From: Nostoc sp. MG11
GTDB taxonomy: Bacteria > Cyanobacteriota > Cyanobacteriia > Cyanobacteriales > Nostocaceae
Length of the DNA: 64,000 nt
Direction of reading: 5' to 3'
Assembly (NCBI RefSeq): GCF_014904695.1
Contig: NZ_JACXXN010000025.1
Span: 1 to 64,000 of the forward strand
This document shows, piece after piece, positions 17,543-27,968 of the stretch (the stretch's first letter is position 1; the number at the start of each line of letters is the position of its first letter). A program made the position numbers and the translations under genes. A model generated the notes under the pieces. That model was not told the DNA's origin. It saw only the letters and a list, made by a program, of their open reading frames with translations, and did no database searches.

Positions 17543-18223
17543 ATGGCAGCAGACTATCCAGAAATTGATATTGCGCCATTTATTGATCACGCCCTGTTAA
17601 CGCCAACAGCTACCCCAGAGCAGGTTGAGCAATGGTGTGAAGAAGCATACAGATTTAATTTTGCGGCGGTTTGTGTGTACCCCGCCTATGTGAAGCAAGC
17701 AGTCGAGCTTCTGCACGGCAAAGAACCGAAAGTATGTACAGTTATTGGTTTTCCTGCGGGTGCGACGACTTCAGCCGTCAAGCTGTATGAAGCTCAAGAA
17801 GCTGCGGATAGTGGAGCCACTGAGTTAGATGTGATGATCAATCTGGGCTGGTTGAAAGCTGGCAAAACAGAAGAAGTCCACCGGGAGATTGCCGAAATTT
17901 GCGAAGCGACTGGGCAAACTATTAAAGTAATTTTAGAAACCAACCTGCTGACAGATGCAGAGAAAAAACTGGCAGCTGAAATATCTATGGAAGCGGGGGC
18001 AGCATTCTTAAAAACCAGTACAGGTTGGAATGGTGGAGCTACCGTTGCAGATGTAAAACTTTTGAAGGAAGTAGCAAAAGAAAGGGTAGGCATTAAAGCA
18101 TCAGGTGGGATTCGCACCGTTAATCAAGCCCTGGACTTAATCTTAGCGGGCGCTACTAGATTAGGCACATCTCGTGGTATCGATTTGATCCGTCAGCGCG
18201 ATAATCTGGAAGAGAGTGGATAA
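17543..18223 (+). CDS. deoC: Deoxyribose-phosphate aldolase
   Basis: 226 residues, full length. The Schiff-base lysine is K157 in FLKTSTGW, with the supporting lysine K185 in IKASGGIRT and the acid D96 in TELDVMIN. It cleaves 2-deoxyribose 5-phosphate to glyceraldehyde 3-phosphate and acetaldehyde in deoxynucleoside breakdown. No other deo genes are adjacent. The upstream region contains a short TA microsatellite (about 17475-17490) that could overlap a -10 element. Confidence 0.95.
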   Translation: MAADYPEIDIAPFIDHALLTPTATPEQVEQWCEEAYRFNFAAVCVYPAYVKQAVELLHGKEPKVCTVIGFPAGATTSAVKLYEAQEAADSGATELDVMINLGWLKAGKTEEVHREIAEICEATGQTIKVILETNLLTDAEKKLAAEISMEAGAAFLKTSTGWNGGATVADVKLLKEVAKERVGIKASGGIRTVNQALDLILAGATRLGTSRGIDLIRQRDNLEESG

Positions 18224-18369
18224 TCATTTGTCTTTTGTTCTCTATCCTACTCTAGCTTTCTCCTGCAAAGACGCTATTGTACGCGGGTAATAGTAAGCCA
18301 CTCTTTGAATATCTATGTAATTTGTTCTTCGTCCTAAACCTAATGACTAATGACTGATGCCCCTTACGG

Positions 18370-18660
18370 ATGACGCTCGTTCCGAAGCTCGTGATGCTCG
18401 ATGACTCGCTACTGCTGTGCGCTAAGAGTGCCCCGCTTTTCTACGAGAGGCTGTGCGCCCTAAGCGTAGCTATGCCGCAGGCTTTACGAGACGCTACGCA
18501 AACACTAACGCCAGTCACCTGGGTTGCGAAAACGCCACTTGCTAAGAGCGAACAAGCCGGGAAACTTCAGAGTTCTGTTCGCCCTTGGAGGAAAGCGGAG
18601 CCATTAACGGAAGCCGCTGTTCCGACTTCTCTTTGCAATACTGGACTGGACCACCGCGCT
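18370..18660. repeat. GC-rich dispersed repeat block between deoC and recO
   Basis: A stretch much richer in GC than the flanking spacers and full of short palindromes. The clearest is GCGTAGC (18464-18470) with GCTACGC (18493-18499) around TATGCCGCAGGCTTTACGAGA. GTTCTGTTCGCC near 18573 and CGACTTCTC near 18628 recur in other spacers of this window (40891, 31487). An open frame through it (18370-18687) looks accidental. The flanks carry short ACTAATGACT heptamers. Best read as interspersed repeats, not a gene. Confidence 0.65.
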
Positions 18661-18683
18661 GGCTCACTAATGACTAATAACTC

Positions 18684-19613
18684 ATGAGTAGAACCTATAA
18701 AGCAACTGGAATTAATCTCAAAACCCAGGCGCTAGGAGAATCGGATAAAATAGTGACGATTTTGACACGAGAATTTGGTCTGATTCGAGCAGTTGCTCCT
18801 GGGGCACGTAAGCACAACTCCAGCCTTGGTGGTAGGAGTGAGATGTTTGTGGTAAATGAACTATTAATTGCCAAAGGGCGATCGCTCGATAAAATTACTC
18901 AGGCACAGACGTTAAAAACTTATCCAGGTCTAGCTAAAGACTTAGGAAAACTGGCTGCTAGCCAGTATTTAGCAGAAATAGTTTTATGCCAAGCCTTGAG
19001 CGAGCAACCCCAGGAAGAACTCTATGAGATACTTAATGAACATCTCAGCCGCTTGGAAACATTGCCCAAGACGGAAGTATATAGTATCTTGGCTTACTTA
19101 GTTCATGCGGTATTTCACCTTTTAGCTTTGGCAGGATTAACGCCTCAAGTACAAGTCTGTTGCCTAACTCAGCGCCCCATAACGCCAGACTTTACAGACC
19201 CTAACTGGCAGGTAGGATTTAGCATCGCTGCCGGTGGAACGGTTTGCTTAGAAAACTGGGAACGATCACGAAAAGAGGGAGAAGGTGAAACAAGGAGACA
19301 CAGAAATTCATCTTTTCCTCAACTACTCAATCACTCCACTACCTCATCGCTTTCAAAACCTGCCTACCAAACAGTTGTTGTCCATCGACAAGAAATACCT
19401 GTGATTTCTTGTCGTTTGGGTGCCACAGAACTGGCAATGCTCCAACATCTGTCGCAACCAGAGATAATGCAGATGGATGCAGCCAAAGATTATGGCTGGT
19501 TATCTGTTGAGCAGATTTTGCGCCAGTATACTCAGTATCATTTAGGTCGCCCTATTCGCTCTGCTACCTTAATCGACTCTTATTTTGCTGCCAACCATGA
19601 TGCAACCATCTGA
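18684..19613 (+). CDS. recO: DNA repair protein RecO
   Basis: 309 residues. The N-terminal OB fold is clear ([43 protein letters not shown], only partly quoted by family consensus), followed by the helical domain. RecO works with RecR in loading RecA at gaps. Residues about 195-231 are a low-complexity stretch ([16 protein letters not shown] and following) that RecO proteins do not usually have; its DNA looks like spacer repeat. The ATG lies in a heptamer-like sequence. The 3' end overlaps the next gene by 17 bp. Confidence 0.9.
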   Translation: MSRTYKATGINLKTQALGESDKIVTILTREFGLIRAVAPGARKHNSSLGGRSEMFVVNELLIAKGRSLDKITQAQTLKTYPGLAKDLGKLAASQYLAEIVLCQALSEQPQEELYEILNEHLSRLETLPKTEVYSILAYLVHAVFHLLALAGLTPQVQVCCLTQRPITPDFTDPNWQVGFSIAAGGTVCLENWERSRKEGEGETRRHRNSSFPQLLNHSTTSSLSKPAYQTVVVHRQEIPVISCRLGATELAMLQHLSQPEIMQMDAAKDYGWLSVEQILRQYTQYHLGRPIRSATLIDSYFAANHDATI

Positions 19614-21237
19614 TTTGGATCAAAAAATCCTGCCTTTGTCACCCAGCTACGCCAAAAAACAGAATAGAGCATCAGATCCTACCGTAACCAATCGCCTGAG
19701 TGCCGTTCCCAAGTCAACACCCAGTCAAATCAATAGCCAAGAAATATCTCCAAAAGACGTTTCTAAAAACGATAAAAACTGGGCGACAGAAATACCTAAA
19801 ACTGATGTTCCGAGTCAATCAGAAAAACAATCTGATGAGCGATTAGATACTGCTGAGACAGGTAGCAATGGGCAAATACCAGTAACAACTACCCCAGAAC
19901 AAGAACCACCGAAATTAGATCGGTCTGGTTCCGGTGGAAAAGCCTCATCAGGGAATGTAAAACATTTAGGGTTTTTACCCGTATTGAGAAATCCCAATTT
20001 CCTGGCTCTTTGGGGTGGTCAAGTTTTTTGCCAACTTGCTGATAAAGTGTATTTGGTACTGATGATTGGCTTGATTCATGGTCAGTTTCAAACAGGCAAT
20101 CAGAGTATTAGTGGTTGGGTGTCAGCATTAATGATGGCTTTTACCATTCCCGCTGTGCTGTTTGGTTCTGTTGCTGGTGTGTTCGTAGACCGCTGGTCGA
20201 AAAAAGCTGTGCTGGTGGCAACAAATGCTTGGCGTGGCATCCTGGTTTTAGCAATTCCTTTCCTATTATGGTTGACTCATGATTGGAAACCCATAGGAAT
20301 GTTACCAGTCGGTTTTGGCATCATCTTGGGTGTGACTTTTTTAGTTTCCACACTGACACAGTTTTTTGCGCCAGCAGAACAGGCGGCAATTCCCTTAGTA
20401 GTAGAAGAACAGCATTTACTCTCTGCTAACTCCCTTTACACAACGACAATGATGGCATCGGTGATTGTCGGCTTTGCTGTGGGAGAACCGCTATTGGCGA
20501 TCGCTGATCAAATTTGGCTGCAACTCGGTGGTAATGGTGGACTGGGTAAAGAACTTTTGGTAGGTGGCAGTTATGCGATCGCGGGACTAATTTTGTTTCT
20601 CTTGGCAACTAAGGAAAAACCTCATGCTCCCGAAACAGAATTCCCTCACGTATTCTCTGATCTGCGAGACGGTTTTAGCTACCTCAAAGCAAATTATCGT
20701 GTCCGCAATGCCTTGCTTCAGCTAATTATCTTATTTTCTGTTTTTGCAGCATTAACTGTTCTTGCCGTTCGGATGGCAGAAATAATTCCTAACTTGAAAG
20801 CCTCCCAGTTCGGCTTTTTACTAGCAGCTGGCGGCGTTGGAATTGCTGCTGGAGCAGCAATTCTTGGTCAATTTGGACAACGCTTCTCCTATAGCCAATT
20901 AAGTCTGTGTGGTTGTTTGGGTATGGCAGCATCTCTGATTGGTCTATCAATATTTACAACGCATCTTTGGGTAGTCCTGCTATTGGTGGCCCTGGTGGGT
21001 ATCTTTGGAGCACTAATTGGTATTCCCATGCAAACCGCTATCCAAACAGAAACTCCGGCAGAAATGCGTGGCAAAGTATTTGGTCTGCAAAATAATGTGA
21101 TTAATATTGCCCTATCCTTACCTTTAGCATTAGCAGGTATAGCAGAAACTTTTGTGGGATTACAGGCCGTTTTTCTGGGATTAGCTGCGATCGTCTTTTC
21201 AGGAGGTATATTAACCTGGCATAACTCAAAAGAATAG
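19597..21237 (+). CDS. MFS transporter with long hydrophilic N-terminus
   Basis: About 546 residues from ATG 19597 (19600 is also possible), overlapping the end of recO. Residues 1 to about 125 are hydrophilic and low complexity, rich in S, T, Q, P and D. About residue 130 onward is a major facilitator core of 10 to 12 segments. [18 protein letters not shown] after the second or third segment is the loop motif A of the EntS/MFS_3 type. Efflux is likely, with unknown substrate. The operon with recO is probably coincidental in function. Confidence 0.75.
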   Translation: MMQPSDLDQKILPLSPSYAKKQNRASDPTVTNRLSAVPKSTPSQINSQEISPKDVSKNDKNWATEIPKTDVPSQSEKQSDERLDTAETGSNGQIPVTTTPEQEPPKLDRSGSGGKASSGNVKHLGFLPVLRNPNFLALWGGQVFCQLADKVYLVLMIGLIHGQFQTGNQSISGWVSALMMAFTIPAVLFGSVAGVFVDRWSKKAVLVATNAWRGILVLAIPFLLWLTHDWKPIGMLPVGFGIILGVTFLVSTLTQFFAPAEQAAIPLVVEEQHLLSANSLYTTTMMASVIVGFAVGEPLLAIADQIWLQLGGNGGLGKELLVGGSYAIAGLILFLLATKEKPHAPETEFPHVFSDLRDGFSYLKANYRVRNALLQLIILFSVFAALTVLAVRMAEIIPNLKASQFGFLLAAGGVGIAAGAAILGQFGQRFSYSQLSLCGCLGMAASLIGLSIFTTHLWVVLLLVALVGIFGALIGIPMQTAIQTETPAEMRGKVFGLQNNVINIALSLPLALAGIAETFVGLQAVFLGLAAIVFSGGILTWHNSKE

Positions 21238-21577
21238 TTATCAGCTAACAAGAATTATTATTCATTACCTTTTTACTTAAAGATTTTGTGTTCATGGTAA
21301 ACTTAGGTGAATAATAATTTATCGCATACTTGCTGGGAATTAATCTGACGTTAGCCAGAATAAGTTGTTTATATGTATAAAATGAACAACTTATAAGTAA
21401 AGTAAATAAAGCCGTAAGTCCATTAGTTTAAACATCTGAAAAATCAGATTTTTGAGCTAACGTGTGGCAGTAATTTATCATAACTAAAAAACTAGCAAGT
21501 ACAGCATGATAAAAAAAGACAAAAAAAACACATAAAACTGAATAGATAAAACTCGCTTTTCTTATAGCTAATAAAGA
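21238..21577. other. 340-bp AT-rich spacer
   Basis: No ORF, RNA or strong hairpin is evident. It contains the presumed promoter of the downstream glycosyltransferase. Confidence 0.5.
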
Positions 21578-22726
21578 ATGCGTATAGCCTGGATTGGAAA
21601 AAAATCACCCTTTTGCGGTAATGTCACCTACAGTCGAGAAATTACAAATGCCTTGCTAGACCGGGGACATCAAGTTAGCTTTCTTCACTTCGCTCAAGAA
21701 GAATCGGAACCAGACAACTGGCCAAACTTTCAGGAAGTTTCCCTACCCTTCATTTACAAGTCCCAGGTTTACACAATTCCTACTTTTAAAGCGACCAAAG
21801 TTTTAACCCAGTCGCTACGGCAAATCAAGCCGGATGTAGTTCATGCTTCCTTGACCCTATCTCCTCTTGATTTTGTTTTACCAGAAATATGTGAACAACT
21901 GAGTTTGCCCCTAATTGCCACTTTTCACACACCATTTGCTGGCAAGGGGGCAAAACTGATTTCGGGGACACAACTTTTAGCTTATCAACTCTACGCGCCT
22001 TTTTTGGTTAACTATGATCGCGTGATTGTATTTTCCCAAATTCAGCGAGAATTATTAGCACGTATGGGTGTACGGGAAGAAAATATCGCCGTAATTCCCA
22101 ACGGTGTTGATACCAGCAAGTATTCTCCCGGAACTTCTAAAGTCAAAGCAGAATTTAAAGCCGAACGCTTGTTTGTCTATCAGGGTCGCATAGCCCCAGA
22201 GAAAAATATCGAAGCCCTCCTCCGGGCTTGGAAGCAGTCAGAAATGGGGACTGATAGTAAGTTGCTAATTGTTGGCGATGGCCCTTTGAAACCTTCTTTA
22301 GAACCATTTTATGGTTGGGAATATGGCATTATCTGGCTGGGATTTGTTGCTAATGAAGACCGACGCATCGAAATTTTGCGGGGCGCAGATGTATTTATTT
22401 TGCCTTCATTGGTAGAGGGTCTGTCCCTCTCTTTATTAGAGGCAATGGCATGTGGACTAGCTTGTTTAGCAACAGATGTAGGTGCAGATGGAGAAGTATT
22501 GGAAAAAGAGGCAGGTATAGTTCTTAATACTAAGACAGTGCGATCGCAATTAAGAACCCTCTTACCAGTTTGCCAAGACCATCCTGAGTTAACAACACTA
22601 CTAGGGCAAAAAGCTAGACAGCGCGTATTAGACCGTTATACCCTCAGTAAGAATGTTACTCAGTTGGAAGAACTTTATAAAGAAGTTTTAACACAGCGTC
22701 CTCTACCTCTAAGTCGCAGAGCTTAA
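21578..22726 (+). CDS. Family 4 glycosyltransferase
   Basis: 382 residues of GT-B type. The N-terminus MRIAWIGKKSPFCGNVTYS and the stretch LIATFHTPFAG form the acceptor domain. The donor domain has VYQGRIAPEKNIEALL, LLIVGDGPLKPSL and the acidic EX7E motif in VEGLSLSLLEAMACGL. Related enzymes make glycolipids or exopolysaccharide; the similarity to alpha-mannosyl/diglucosyl lipid synthases is general only. It stands alone between an MFS gene and a convergent protease gene. Confidence 0.8.
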   Translation: MRIAWIGKKSPFCGNVTYSREITNALLDRGHQVSFLHFAQEESEPDNWPNFQEVSLPFIYKSQVYTIPTFKATKVLTQSLRQIKPDVVHASLTLSPLDFVLPEICEQLSLPLIATFHTPFAGKGAKLISGTQLLAYQLYAPFLVNYDRVIVFSQIQRELLARMGVREENIAVIPNGVDTSKYSPGTSKVKAEFKAERLFVYQGRIAPEKNIEALLRAWKQSEMGTDSKLLIVGDGPLKPSLEPFYGWEYGIIWLGFVANEDRRIEILRGADVFILPSLVEGLSLSLLEAMACGLACLATDVGADGEVLEKEAGIVLNTKTVRSQLRTLLPVCQDHPELTTLLGQKARQRVLDRYTLSKNVTQLEELYKEVLTQRPLPLSRRA

Positions 22727-22782
22727 AAAAAGTAAGAACTATTTTTGGTATCAAAGCGATAGATGTTCATTACAAGCACAGA

Positions 22783-23586
22783 TCAAGACTCAGAATTTTG
22801 TAAAAACCATCCCAAACTTGTTGGCTGTTCATAAACCCGTTTCAGGGTGTTCACATCTCTGGGAGAAATAGGCGGGGGGTTGCGAACTTGGGAAAAATAT
22901 AAGGCATCAGTTTGTAGCGGACTATGGCCCCAAATTCCCAGTGCATGACCGAATTCGTGGCGAACAGCAGCGGTGAGATAGTTACCAGTCTGGCTAGGAC
23001 TCAACATTATTGTGAAGCGGTGGGATAAAATTTTGTTGTTGCTAGTGTACAACTCGTAAGTAGTTTGTGCAGAACGCGCACGGGGAACATTGTCGCCACG
23101 GGAAATCTGAAGAGGTGGCGCTTTTCGTACAATCTTAATGTCAGCAAGTTCTGGCTGTTCGACTACTGTCAAAGGCAAATAAGCGCTCCATTCCTGTACA
23201 GCTTGCAAGACACTGTTAACCCATGCTTGAGCCTGTTTTTTGCTAACAGTTTTTGGTAGCTCTACGTAAACTCGAATAGGAAATTGCGACCAAACTAAAT
23301 AACCTACTTGGGTTTTTGTGACTTGGGAAAAGTAGTCACCGCTGTTTGTCTTATCTTGCCACTGCGCTAGTGTGGGTGGGAGAGGATGAGGGAGAAAGGA
23401 GGAGAGAGAAAAAGAAGTTCTGGATTTTAAATCATATAAAGATGATTTTGTCAAAGCATTAGTCAATTGGAGATTAGCCAAAATGAGTAGCAGCCCTGTG
23501 CCAATAGCTAAGGCAAGAGCTGCTAGTAACCGCCGTTTAATTAAATTTTTGAGGGTGTTAGGTTTTGGGCATTGAGTTCTTCCCAT
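22783..23586 (-). CDS. Matrixin-like zinc metalloprotease, membrane-anchored or secreted
   Basis: 267 residues. One hydrophobic segment at about 20-42 serves as signal anchor. The C-terminal half is a metzincin-type catalytic domain with HEFGHALGIWGH at 210-221, giving zinc ligands H210, H214 and H221 and catalytic E211. The stretch RVYVELP and WVNSVLQAVQEW before it fits M10-type peptidases. The active site is on the outer side of the membrane. The substrate is unknown. It lies 18 bp downstream of secG and may share its transcript. Confidence 0.8.
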   Translation of the reverse strand: MGRTQCPKPNTLKNLIKRRLLAALALAIGTGLLLILANLQLTNALTKSSLYDLKSRTSFSLSSFLPHPLPPTLAQWQDKTNSGDYFSQVTKTQVGYLVWSQFPIRVYVELPKTVSKKQAQAWVNSVLQAVQEWSAYLPLTVVEQPELADIKIVRKAPPLQISRGDNVPRARSAQTTYELYTSNNKILSHRFTIMLSPSQTGNYLTAAVRHEFGHALGIWGHSPLQTDALYFSQVRNPPPISPRDVNTLKRVYEQPTSLGWFLQNSES

Positions 23587-23604
23587 TTCCCTATTTCCCT
23601 TTTC

Positions 23605-23838
23605 TTATTTAGGTAGCCAACCGGCACTCAAAACGACTGTTAAACCAAGGAAAATAACTGTCAGTGCCCAAGTAACTCGGTTCAATGTATTTTCTGCGCT
23701 CTTGGTGCTGCTAAATAACTGGGCTTGTCCGCCAATAGCTCCAATACCATCACCTTTGGGGCTATGTAGTAACACTAAGACAATTAAACCTATGGCGGAA
23801 AATGCCCAAATGCCTTGCACGATATTAGTAACTGTCAT
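23605..23838 (-). CDS. secG: Protein-export membrane protein SecG
   Basis: 77 residues from ATG 23838. An in-frame start ten codons further upstream is possible but less typical. The small protein has two membrane segments with the conserved loop LLHSPKGDGIGAIGGQAQLFSSTKSAE between them, shown here by its key residues HSPKGDG and GGQAQLF. It is an accessory subunit of the SecYEG channel in the cytoplasmic and thylakoid membranes. It follows gpmI in the same direction, a common cyanobacterial arrangement. Confidence 0.9.
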   Translation of the reverse strand: MTVTNIVQGIWAFSAIGLIVLVLLHSPKGDGIGAIGGQAQLFSSTKSAENTLNRVTWALTVIFLGLTVVLSAGWLPK

Positions 23839-23934
23839 GGTAGCAATCTCATTTATAAAAAGTTTCAAAACGGAGGAGTTAGGAGTTAGAAAAGCCTTGA
23901 TTTGTGATTCTTAACTTTTAACTCCTAACTATTT

Positions 23935-25533
23935 CTACAGCCCGACTTGTGCGGGAGTGCGAGTACGTTGCAAGTCATATTCTGCTGATAAAAGCAGCGA
24001 TCGCCCTGTCATCTCCGGTGGCTGAGGTAATTGTAAAATCTCCAGAATCGTGGGGGCAATGTCGGATAGCTTGCCATCGCTTCGCAGTTCGACATTAGTA
24101 GCATGTCCGGGGATTTTGACTTTCTCGCCTTCCACCAGAATTAAGGGAACTGGGTTGGTGGTGTGAGCTGTCCAGGGATTACCCTTATCATCTAGCATAT
24201 ACTCTGCGTTGCCGTGGTCAGCAGTAATAATTGTTGTACCACCGACTTTACCAATGCTCTCGACGAGACGACCCAGACAGCGATCCACTGTTTCAATTGC
24301 CGTAATCGTAGCTTCGATTTGACCAGTATGCCCTACCATGTCTGGGTTGGCATAGTTAATCACAACTAAAGAGTAGATACCTTTTTGAATCGCGGCGATC
24401 GCTACATCTGTAACTGCTTGTGCTGACATTGCCGGGGCTTTGTCGTAAGTCGCTACCATTGGACTGCTGACTAGTTCTCGATCTTCTCCGACAAAGGGTT
24501 CCTCTAGACCGCCATTGAAGAAATAGGTCACATGGGCGTATTTTTCGGTTTCGGCGGTGCGGAACTGCTTAAGATCGTGATTGGCTATGACTTCCCCCAG
24601 AATGTTACTCAGATTTTGAGGCTCAAAAGCTACAGCCACAGGTAAGTCTGAATCGTACTGAGTAAATGTGACAAACGACAGCGGTGTGATTTGCTGTCTT
24701 TCAAAGGCATTAAAGTTAGAACTGACCAAAGCTTGAGTCAGTTGTCTGGCGCGATCGGGGCGGAAGTTGAAAAATATTACCCCATCTCCTGGTTCTATTG
24801 CACCAGGAGCAATTCGGGCTGGAAGGACAAACTCATCATTTACCCCTTCGGCGTAAGATGCTTGCAAGACTTCCAAAGCCTTTCGACCATCACCTGCACC
24901 ATCTTGTGTCATCACGTCATAGGCGCGTTTGACCCGATCCCAGCGGTGATCGCGATCCATCGCGTAGTAGCGACCGCTGAGGGTAACTATGCGCCCAATT
25001 CCTGTGCGGTCTATATAGTCTTGCAGCAGAGTTATTGCTTTTACACCATCTTTTGGGGCGGTGTCACGACCATCAGTAATGGCGTGGATACAAACTTCTG
25101 AAATTCGCTGGTTTTTGGCTAAATCTAGTAGTCCGAATAAATGGGTAATGTGTGAATGTACTCCACCTTCAGAACAAAGTCCTACTAAATGCAGCTTGCT
25201 ATTTCGAGAGCGAACTTCCTGACAAATTTTGACAAGTGCTGGGTTTAAGGCAATAGAACCGTCTTCGACCGCATCTGAGATGCGTACCAATTCTTGCGGT
25301 ACCACTCGCCCAGCGCCAATGTTCAAATGACCAACTTCCGAGTTGCCCATTTGTCCTTCTGGCAACCCCACGGCTTTTCCTGATGTGCAGATGAGGGTGT
25401 GCGGGTAAGCTGCCCATAAGCTTTCCACAATTGGAGTTTTAGCCGCGACAATAGCGTTTCCTCGCGTCTCCTCGCAGTAGCCCCATCCGTCTAAAATGAC
25501 TAGCACCACAGGAGCAACAGGTGCTTTGGTCAT
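23935..25533 (-). CDS. gpmI: 2,3-bisphosphoglycerate-independent phosphoglycerate mutase
   Basis: 532 residues, full length. Metal- and phosphate-binding residues are visible: D15 in LVILDGWGY, the phosphoserine S65 in QMGNSEVGH, DGRDTAPKDG, FFNFRPDRARQL, and the second metal cluster in ITADHGNAE. It interconverts 3- and 2-phosphoglycerate with manganese, without a bisphosphoglycerate cofactor. It sits upstream of secG on the same strand, with a 96-bp gap. Confidence 0.97.
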   Translation of the reverse strand: MTKAPVAPVVLVILDGWGYCEETRGNAIVAAKTPIVESLWAAYPHTLICTSGKAVGLPEGQMGNSEVGHLNIGAGRVVPQELVRISDAVEDGSIALNPALVKICQEVRSRNSKLHLVGLCSEGGVHSHITHLFGLLDLAKNQRISEVCIHAITDGRDTAPKDGVKAITLLQDYIDRTGIGRIVTLSGRYYAMDRDHRWDRVKRAYDVMTQDGAGDGRKALEVLQASYAEGVNDEFVLPARIAPGAIEPGDGVIFFNFRPDRARQLTQALVSSNFNAFERQQITPLSFVTFTQYDSDLPVAVAFEPQNLSNILGEVIANHDLKQFRTAETEKYAHVTYFFNGGLEEPFVGEDRELVSSPMVATYDKAPAMSAQAVTDVAIAAIQKGIYSLVVINYANPDMVGHTGQIEATITAIETVDRCLGRLVESIGKVGGTTIITADHGNAEYMLDDKGNPWTAHTTNPVPLILVEGEKVKIPGHATNVELRSDGKLSDIAPTILEILQLPQPPEMTGRSLLLSAEYDLQRTRTPAQVGL

Positions 25534-25710
25534 AGTAAAATTGCCCTTTACTTTTTGTAATACCCGAATGATACCATTGCTAATCCCTGCCGCAAGTGAA
25601 TTTCTGCTTATTAACTTCTTTTATGAAGGGCTTGCAGTTTTTTTAGATATTTTTTAAAATTTAGTAATTTTTTTATATTATTTGCGATCGCTAATAATTC
25701 AGTGATTACT

Positions 25711-25738
25711 AAGTAGTAGCGCATCAGCGCTACTACTT
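25711..25738 (-). terminator. Hairpin after the ABC-F gene
   Basis: AAGTAGTAGCGC (25711-25722) and GCGCTACTACTT (25727-25738) form a perfect 12-bp stem with a 4-base loop, 17 bases past the ABC-F stop on the minus strand. No long U-run follows, but position and strength fit a 3' end. Confidence 0.6.
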
Positions 25739-25755
25739 ACCTATTTTCCCGTTAC

Positions 25756-27450
25756 TTATTTGCGTTTCGTGCCAGATTTCGCAGCTTTTGCAGCTTTCTT
25801 AGCTGCTTTTTCGGCATCTATCGCGGCTAACTTTGCTTGTTCTTTTTCTTCGGCAATTTTCTGGAGATAGTAATGATAATCTCCTAAGTAGACGCGGAAT
25901 TCGCCATCACGAATTTCTACGATTTTGTTAGCTACCTTAGAGATAAAATAACGGTCATGGGAAACGACAATTGCCGTACCATCATAGTTTTGTAGAGCTT
26001 CTTCCAACATCTCTTTAGCTGGAATATCCAAGTGGTTTGTCGGCTCATCTAAAATTAGTAAGTTCGCCGGACGTAAGAGCATTTTTGCCAATGCTAGACG
26101 AGCTTTTTCGCCCCCACTTAATGCCCCAACTGCTTTAAATACGGTGTCACCAGTAAATAAAAACCGTCCTAAAAGCGTGCGGACTTCTTCATTTTTCCAG
26201 TCAGGAACTTCATCATGGATAGTCTCCATAACAGTTCTCTTCAAATCCAAAGCTTCAGCTTGATTTTGCTCAAAATAACCAGGAATAACGTTGTGATCGC
26301 CTAATTGGACGATACCTTCTGTGGCTTTTTCCATACCCATGATTACGCGCAGAAGTGTAGATTTTCCAGCGCCATTGGGGCCAAGAAAAGCAATGCGATC
26401 ACCTCTTTCAATCAGGAGATTCGCACCCAAAAACAAAATTTTATCACCATAAACATGAGTTAAGTCTTTAATTTCTACTACTTCGCGTCCACTGCGGGGT
26501 GCAGGGGGAAAGCGGAAATGTAAAGTTCTTACCCCAGCTATAGGTGCTTCGATGCGTTCGACTTTTTCCAGTTGCTTTTCCCGGCTTTTTGCCTGAGTAC
26601 TGCGGGTAGCACTGGCGCGAAATCTGTCAACAAAAGTTTGCTGCTTTTCTAGTTCTTTTTGCTGGCGTTCGTAGGCGCTAAGTTGTGCTGATTGATTTTC
26701 GGCTTTTTGTTGTAAATACGCCGAGTAATTGCCAAGATAAGTAGCGGAAACACCACGTTCAGTTTCCACAATTTGGGTGCAAAGGCGGTCAAGAAATTCC
26801 CGGTCATGGGAGACTATTACCATTGGGGTAATTAGCCCTTTGAGGTAATTTTCTAACCACTCAATGGTTTCTAAATCCAGGTGGTTAGTAGGCTCGTCCA
26901 GCAGCAATAAATCGGGTTTTTGCAGGAGGATTTTACCCAAACTCATCCGCATCTGCCAACCACCACTAAAGGCGCTGACGAGGCGATCGCCATCTTCTAG
27001 CCCAAACCCCATCTCTGGTAAGATTTTGCCAATTCGTGTGTCTAGGCTGTAGCCATCCAAGGCTTCAAATTGGCGCTGTAAACGATCCAACTTGTCAATT
27101 AATTTATCTAGTTCCTCTGGGGTAGCCGTTTCCATGTCACGCTGCACCTGCGCCAGAGATAACTGCACTTGGTTCGCTTCTTTGAAGACTATCCAAAATT
27201 CTTCTCTGACAGTGCGGCTAGGGTCTACTTCAAACTCTTGGTTGAGGTAGGCTATGTGTAAGCTGGCAGGACGAATAATTTCGCCAGCAGTGGGTTCAAT
27301 TTCCCCAGTGATGATTTTGAGTTGGGTTGATTTTCCAGCACCGTTGACGCCGACTAAGCCAATGCGATCGCCTGGTTTAACTTCCCAGTTGATATCTTTG
27401 AGAACTTCGCCGGTGGGGTATATTTTATTGATATGTTCTAGTCGCAGCAT
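25756..27450 (-). CDS. ABC-F family ATPase
   Basis: 564 residues from ATG 27450, with two ATP-binding cassettes and no membrane segment. Walker A motifs are GVNGAGKST and GPNGAGKST, signatures FSGGWQMRMSLGK and LSGGEKARLALAK, and both Walker B sites read DEPTNHLD. The linker with QTFVDRFRASATRSTQAKSR is the P-site interaction motif region of ABC-F proteins. The C-terminal tail is lysine and alanine rich. Such proteins act on the ribosome, in translation or antibiotic protection. Exact subgroup not assigned. Confidence 0.9.
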   Translation of the reverse strand: MLRLEHINKIYPTGEVLKDINWEVKPGDRIGLVGVNGAGKSTQLKIITGEIEPTAGEIIRPASLHIAYLNQEFEVDPSRTVREEFWIVFKEANQVQLSLAQVQRDMETATPEELDKLIDKLDRLQRQFEALDGYSLDTRIGKILPEMGFGLEDGDRLVSAFSGGWQMRMSLGKILLQKPDLLLLDEPTNHLDLETIEWLENYLKGLITPMVIVSHDREFLDRLCTQIVETERGVSATYLGNYSAYLQQKAENQSAQLSAYERQQKELEKQQTFVDRFRASATRSTQAKSREKQLEKVERIEAPIAGVRTLHFRFPPAPRSGREVVEIKDLTHVYGDKILFLGANLLIERGDRIAFLGPNGAGKSTLLRVIMGMEKATEGIVQLGDHNVIPGYFEQNQAEALDLKRTVMETIHDEVPDWKNEEVRTLLGRFLFTGDTVFKAVGALSGGEKARLALAKMLLRPANLLILDEPTNHLDIPAKEMLEEALQNYDGTAIVVSHDRYFISKVANKIVEIRDGEFRVYLGDYHYYLQKIAEEKEQAKLAAIDAEKAAKKAAKAAKSGTKRK

Positions 27451-27968
27451 CAAGTTTCTCTCAGGTAGGGAGTGGGGAATGGTAGTTGGGAGGAAGTGCT
27501 AACGCCGTGTCTAATCTTAACAAAATTTAACTACAAATTTGGTACAGGAAATTCCGAGGAGATAGAGATCGAGTTTTGACTTACCTAAATATAGGTTTTA
27601 TCACATCAATCTTAGGGTTGATATTACGATACTTGCTTGACTTTTATAATTCCAAACTTAAAGGTTGTGCTATCTGTACAACAGTCAACTCCAATACTAA
27701 CAACCAGGGTATTTTGTCTTTGCGATCGCCTTCTTTTATTTCTTTGTGATCCACCCTTGTCTGCTTTAACTCATTTAATCCAAATATTACCTGTATTTAT
27801 TCCCAAATTTCTCTGCGAAAACAGTCCTTTTAAAATCAATAAAAATGGTGTGACATCTTAACAAATCACACACTCTTCCTGTCTAAAAATACTTCTCTTT
27901 GACTTTGTGCTCTAACTTTCAGAAAACCACTCTACATTTATGTACTCTTTGCAGTTTATTTTCCCAAT
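27451..27968. other. 518-bp spacer between ABC-F and XRE genes
   Basis: T-rich on the plus strand, with no supportable gene. A 74-residue open frame at 27637-27861 is leucine-rich by chance and has no Shine-Dalgarno sequence. The promoter of the ABC-F gene lies at the left end. Confidence 0.5.

Noticed and set aside
18370-18687. 105-residue open frame before recO
   Set aside because: It lies wholly in GC-rich dispersed repeats, has no ribosome-binding site and no recognisable protein pattern.
27637-27861. 74-residue open frame
   Set aside because: No ribosome-binding site, biased composition and no recognisable motif.
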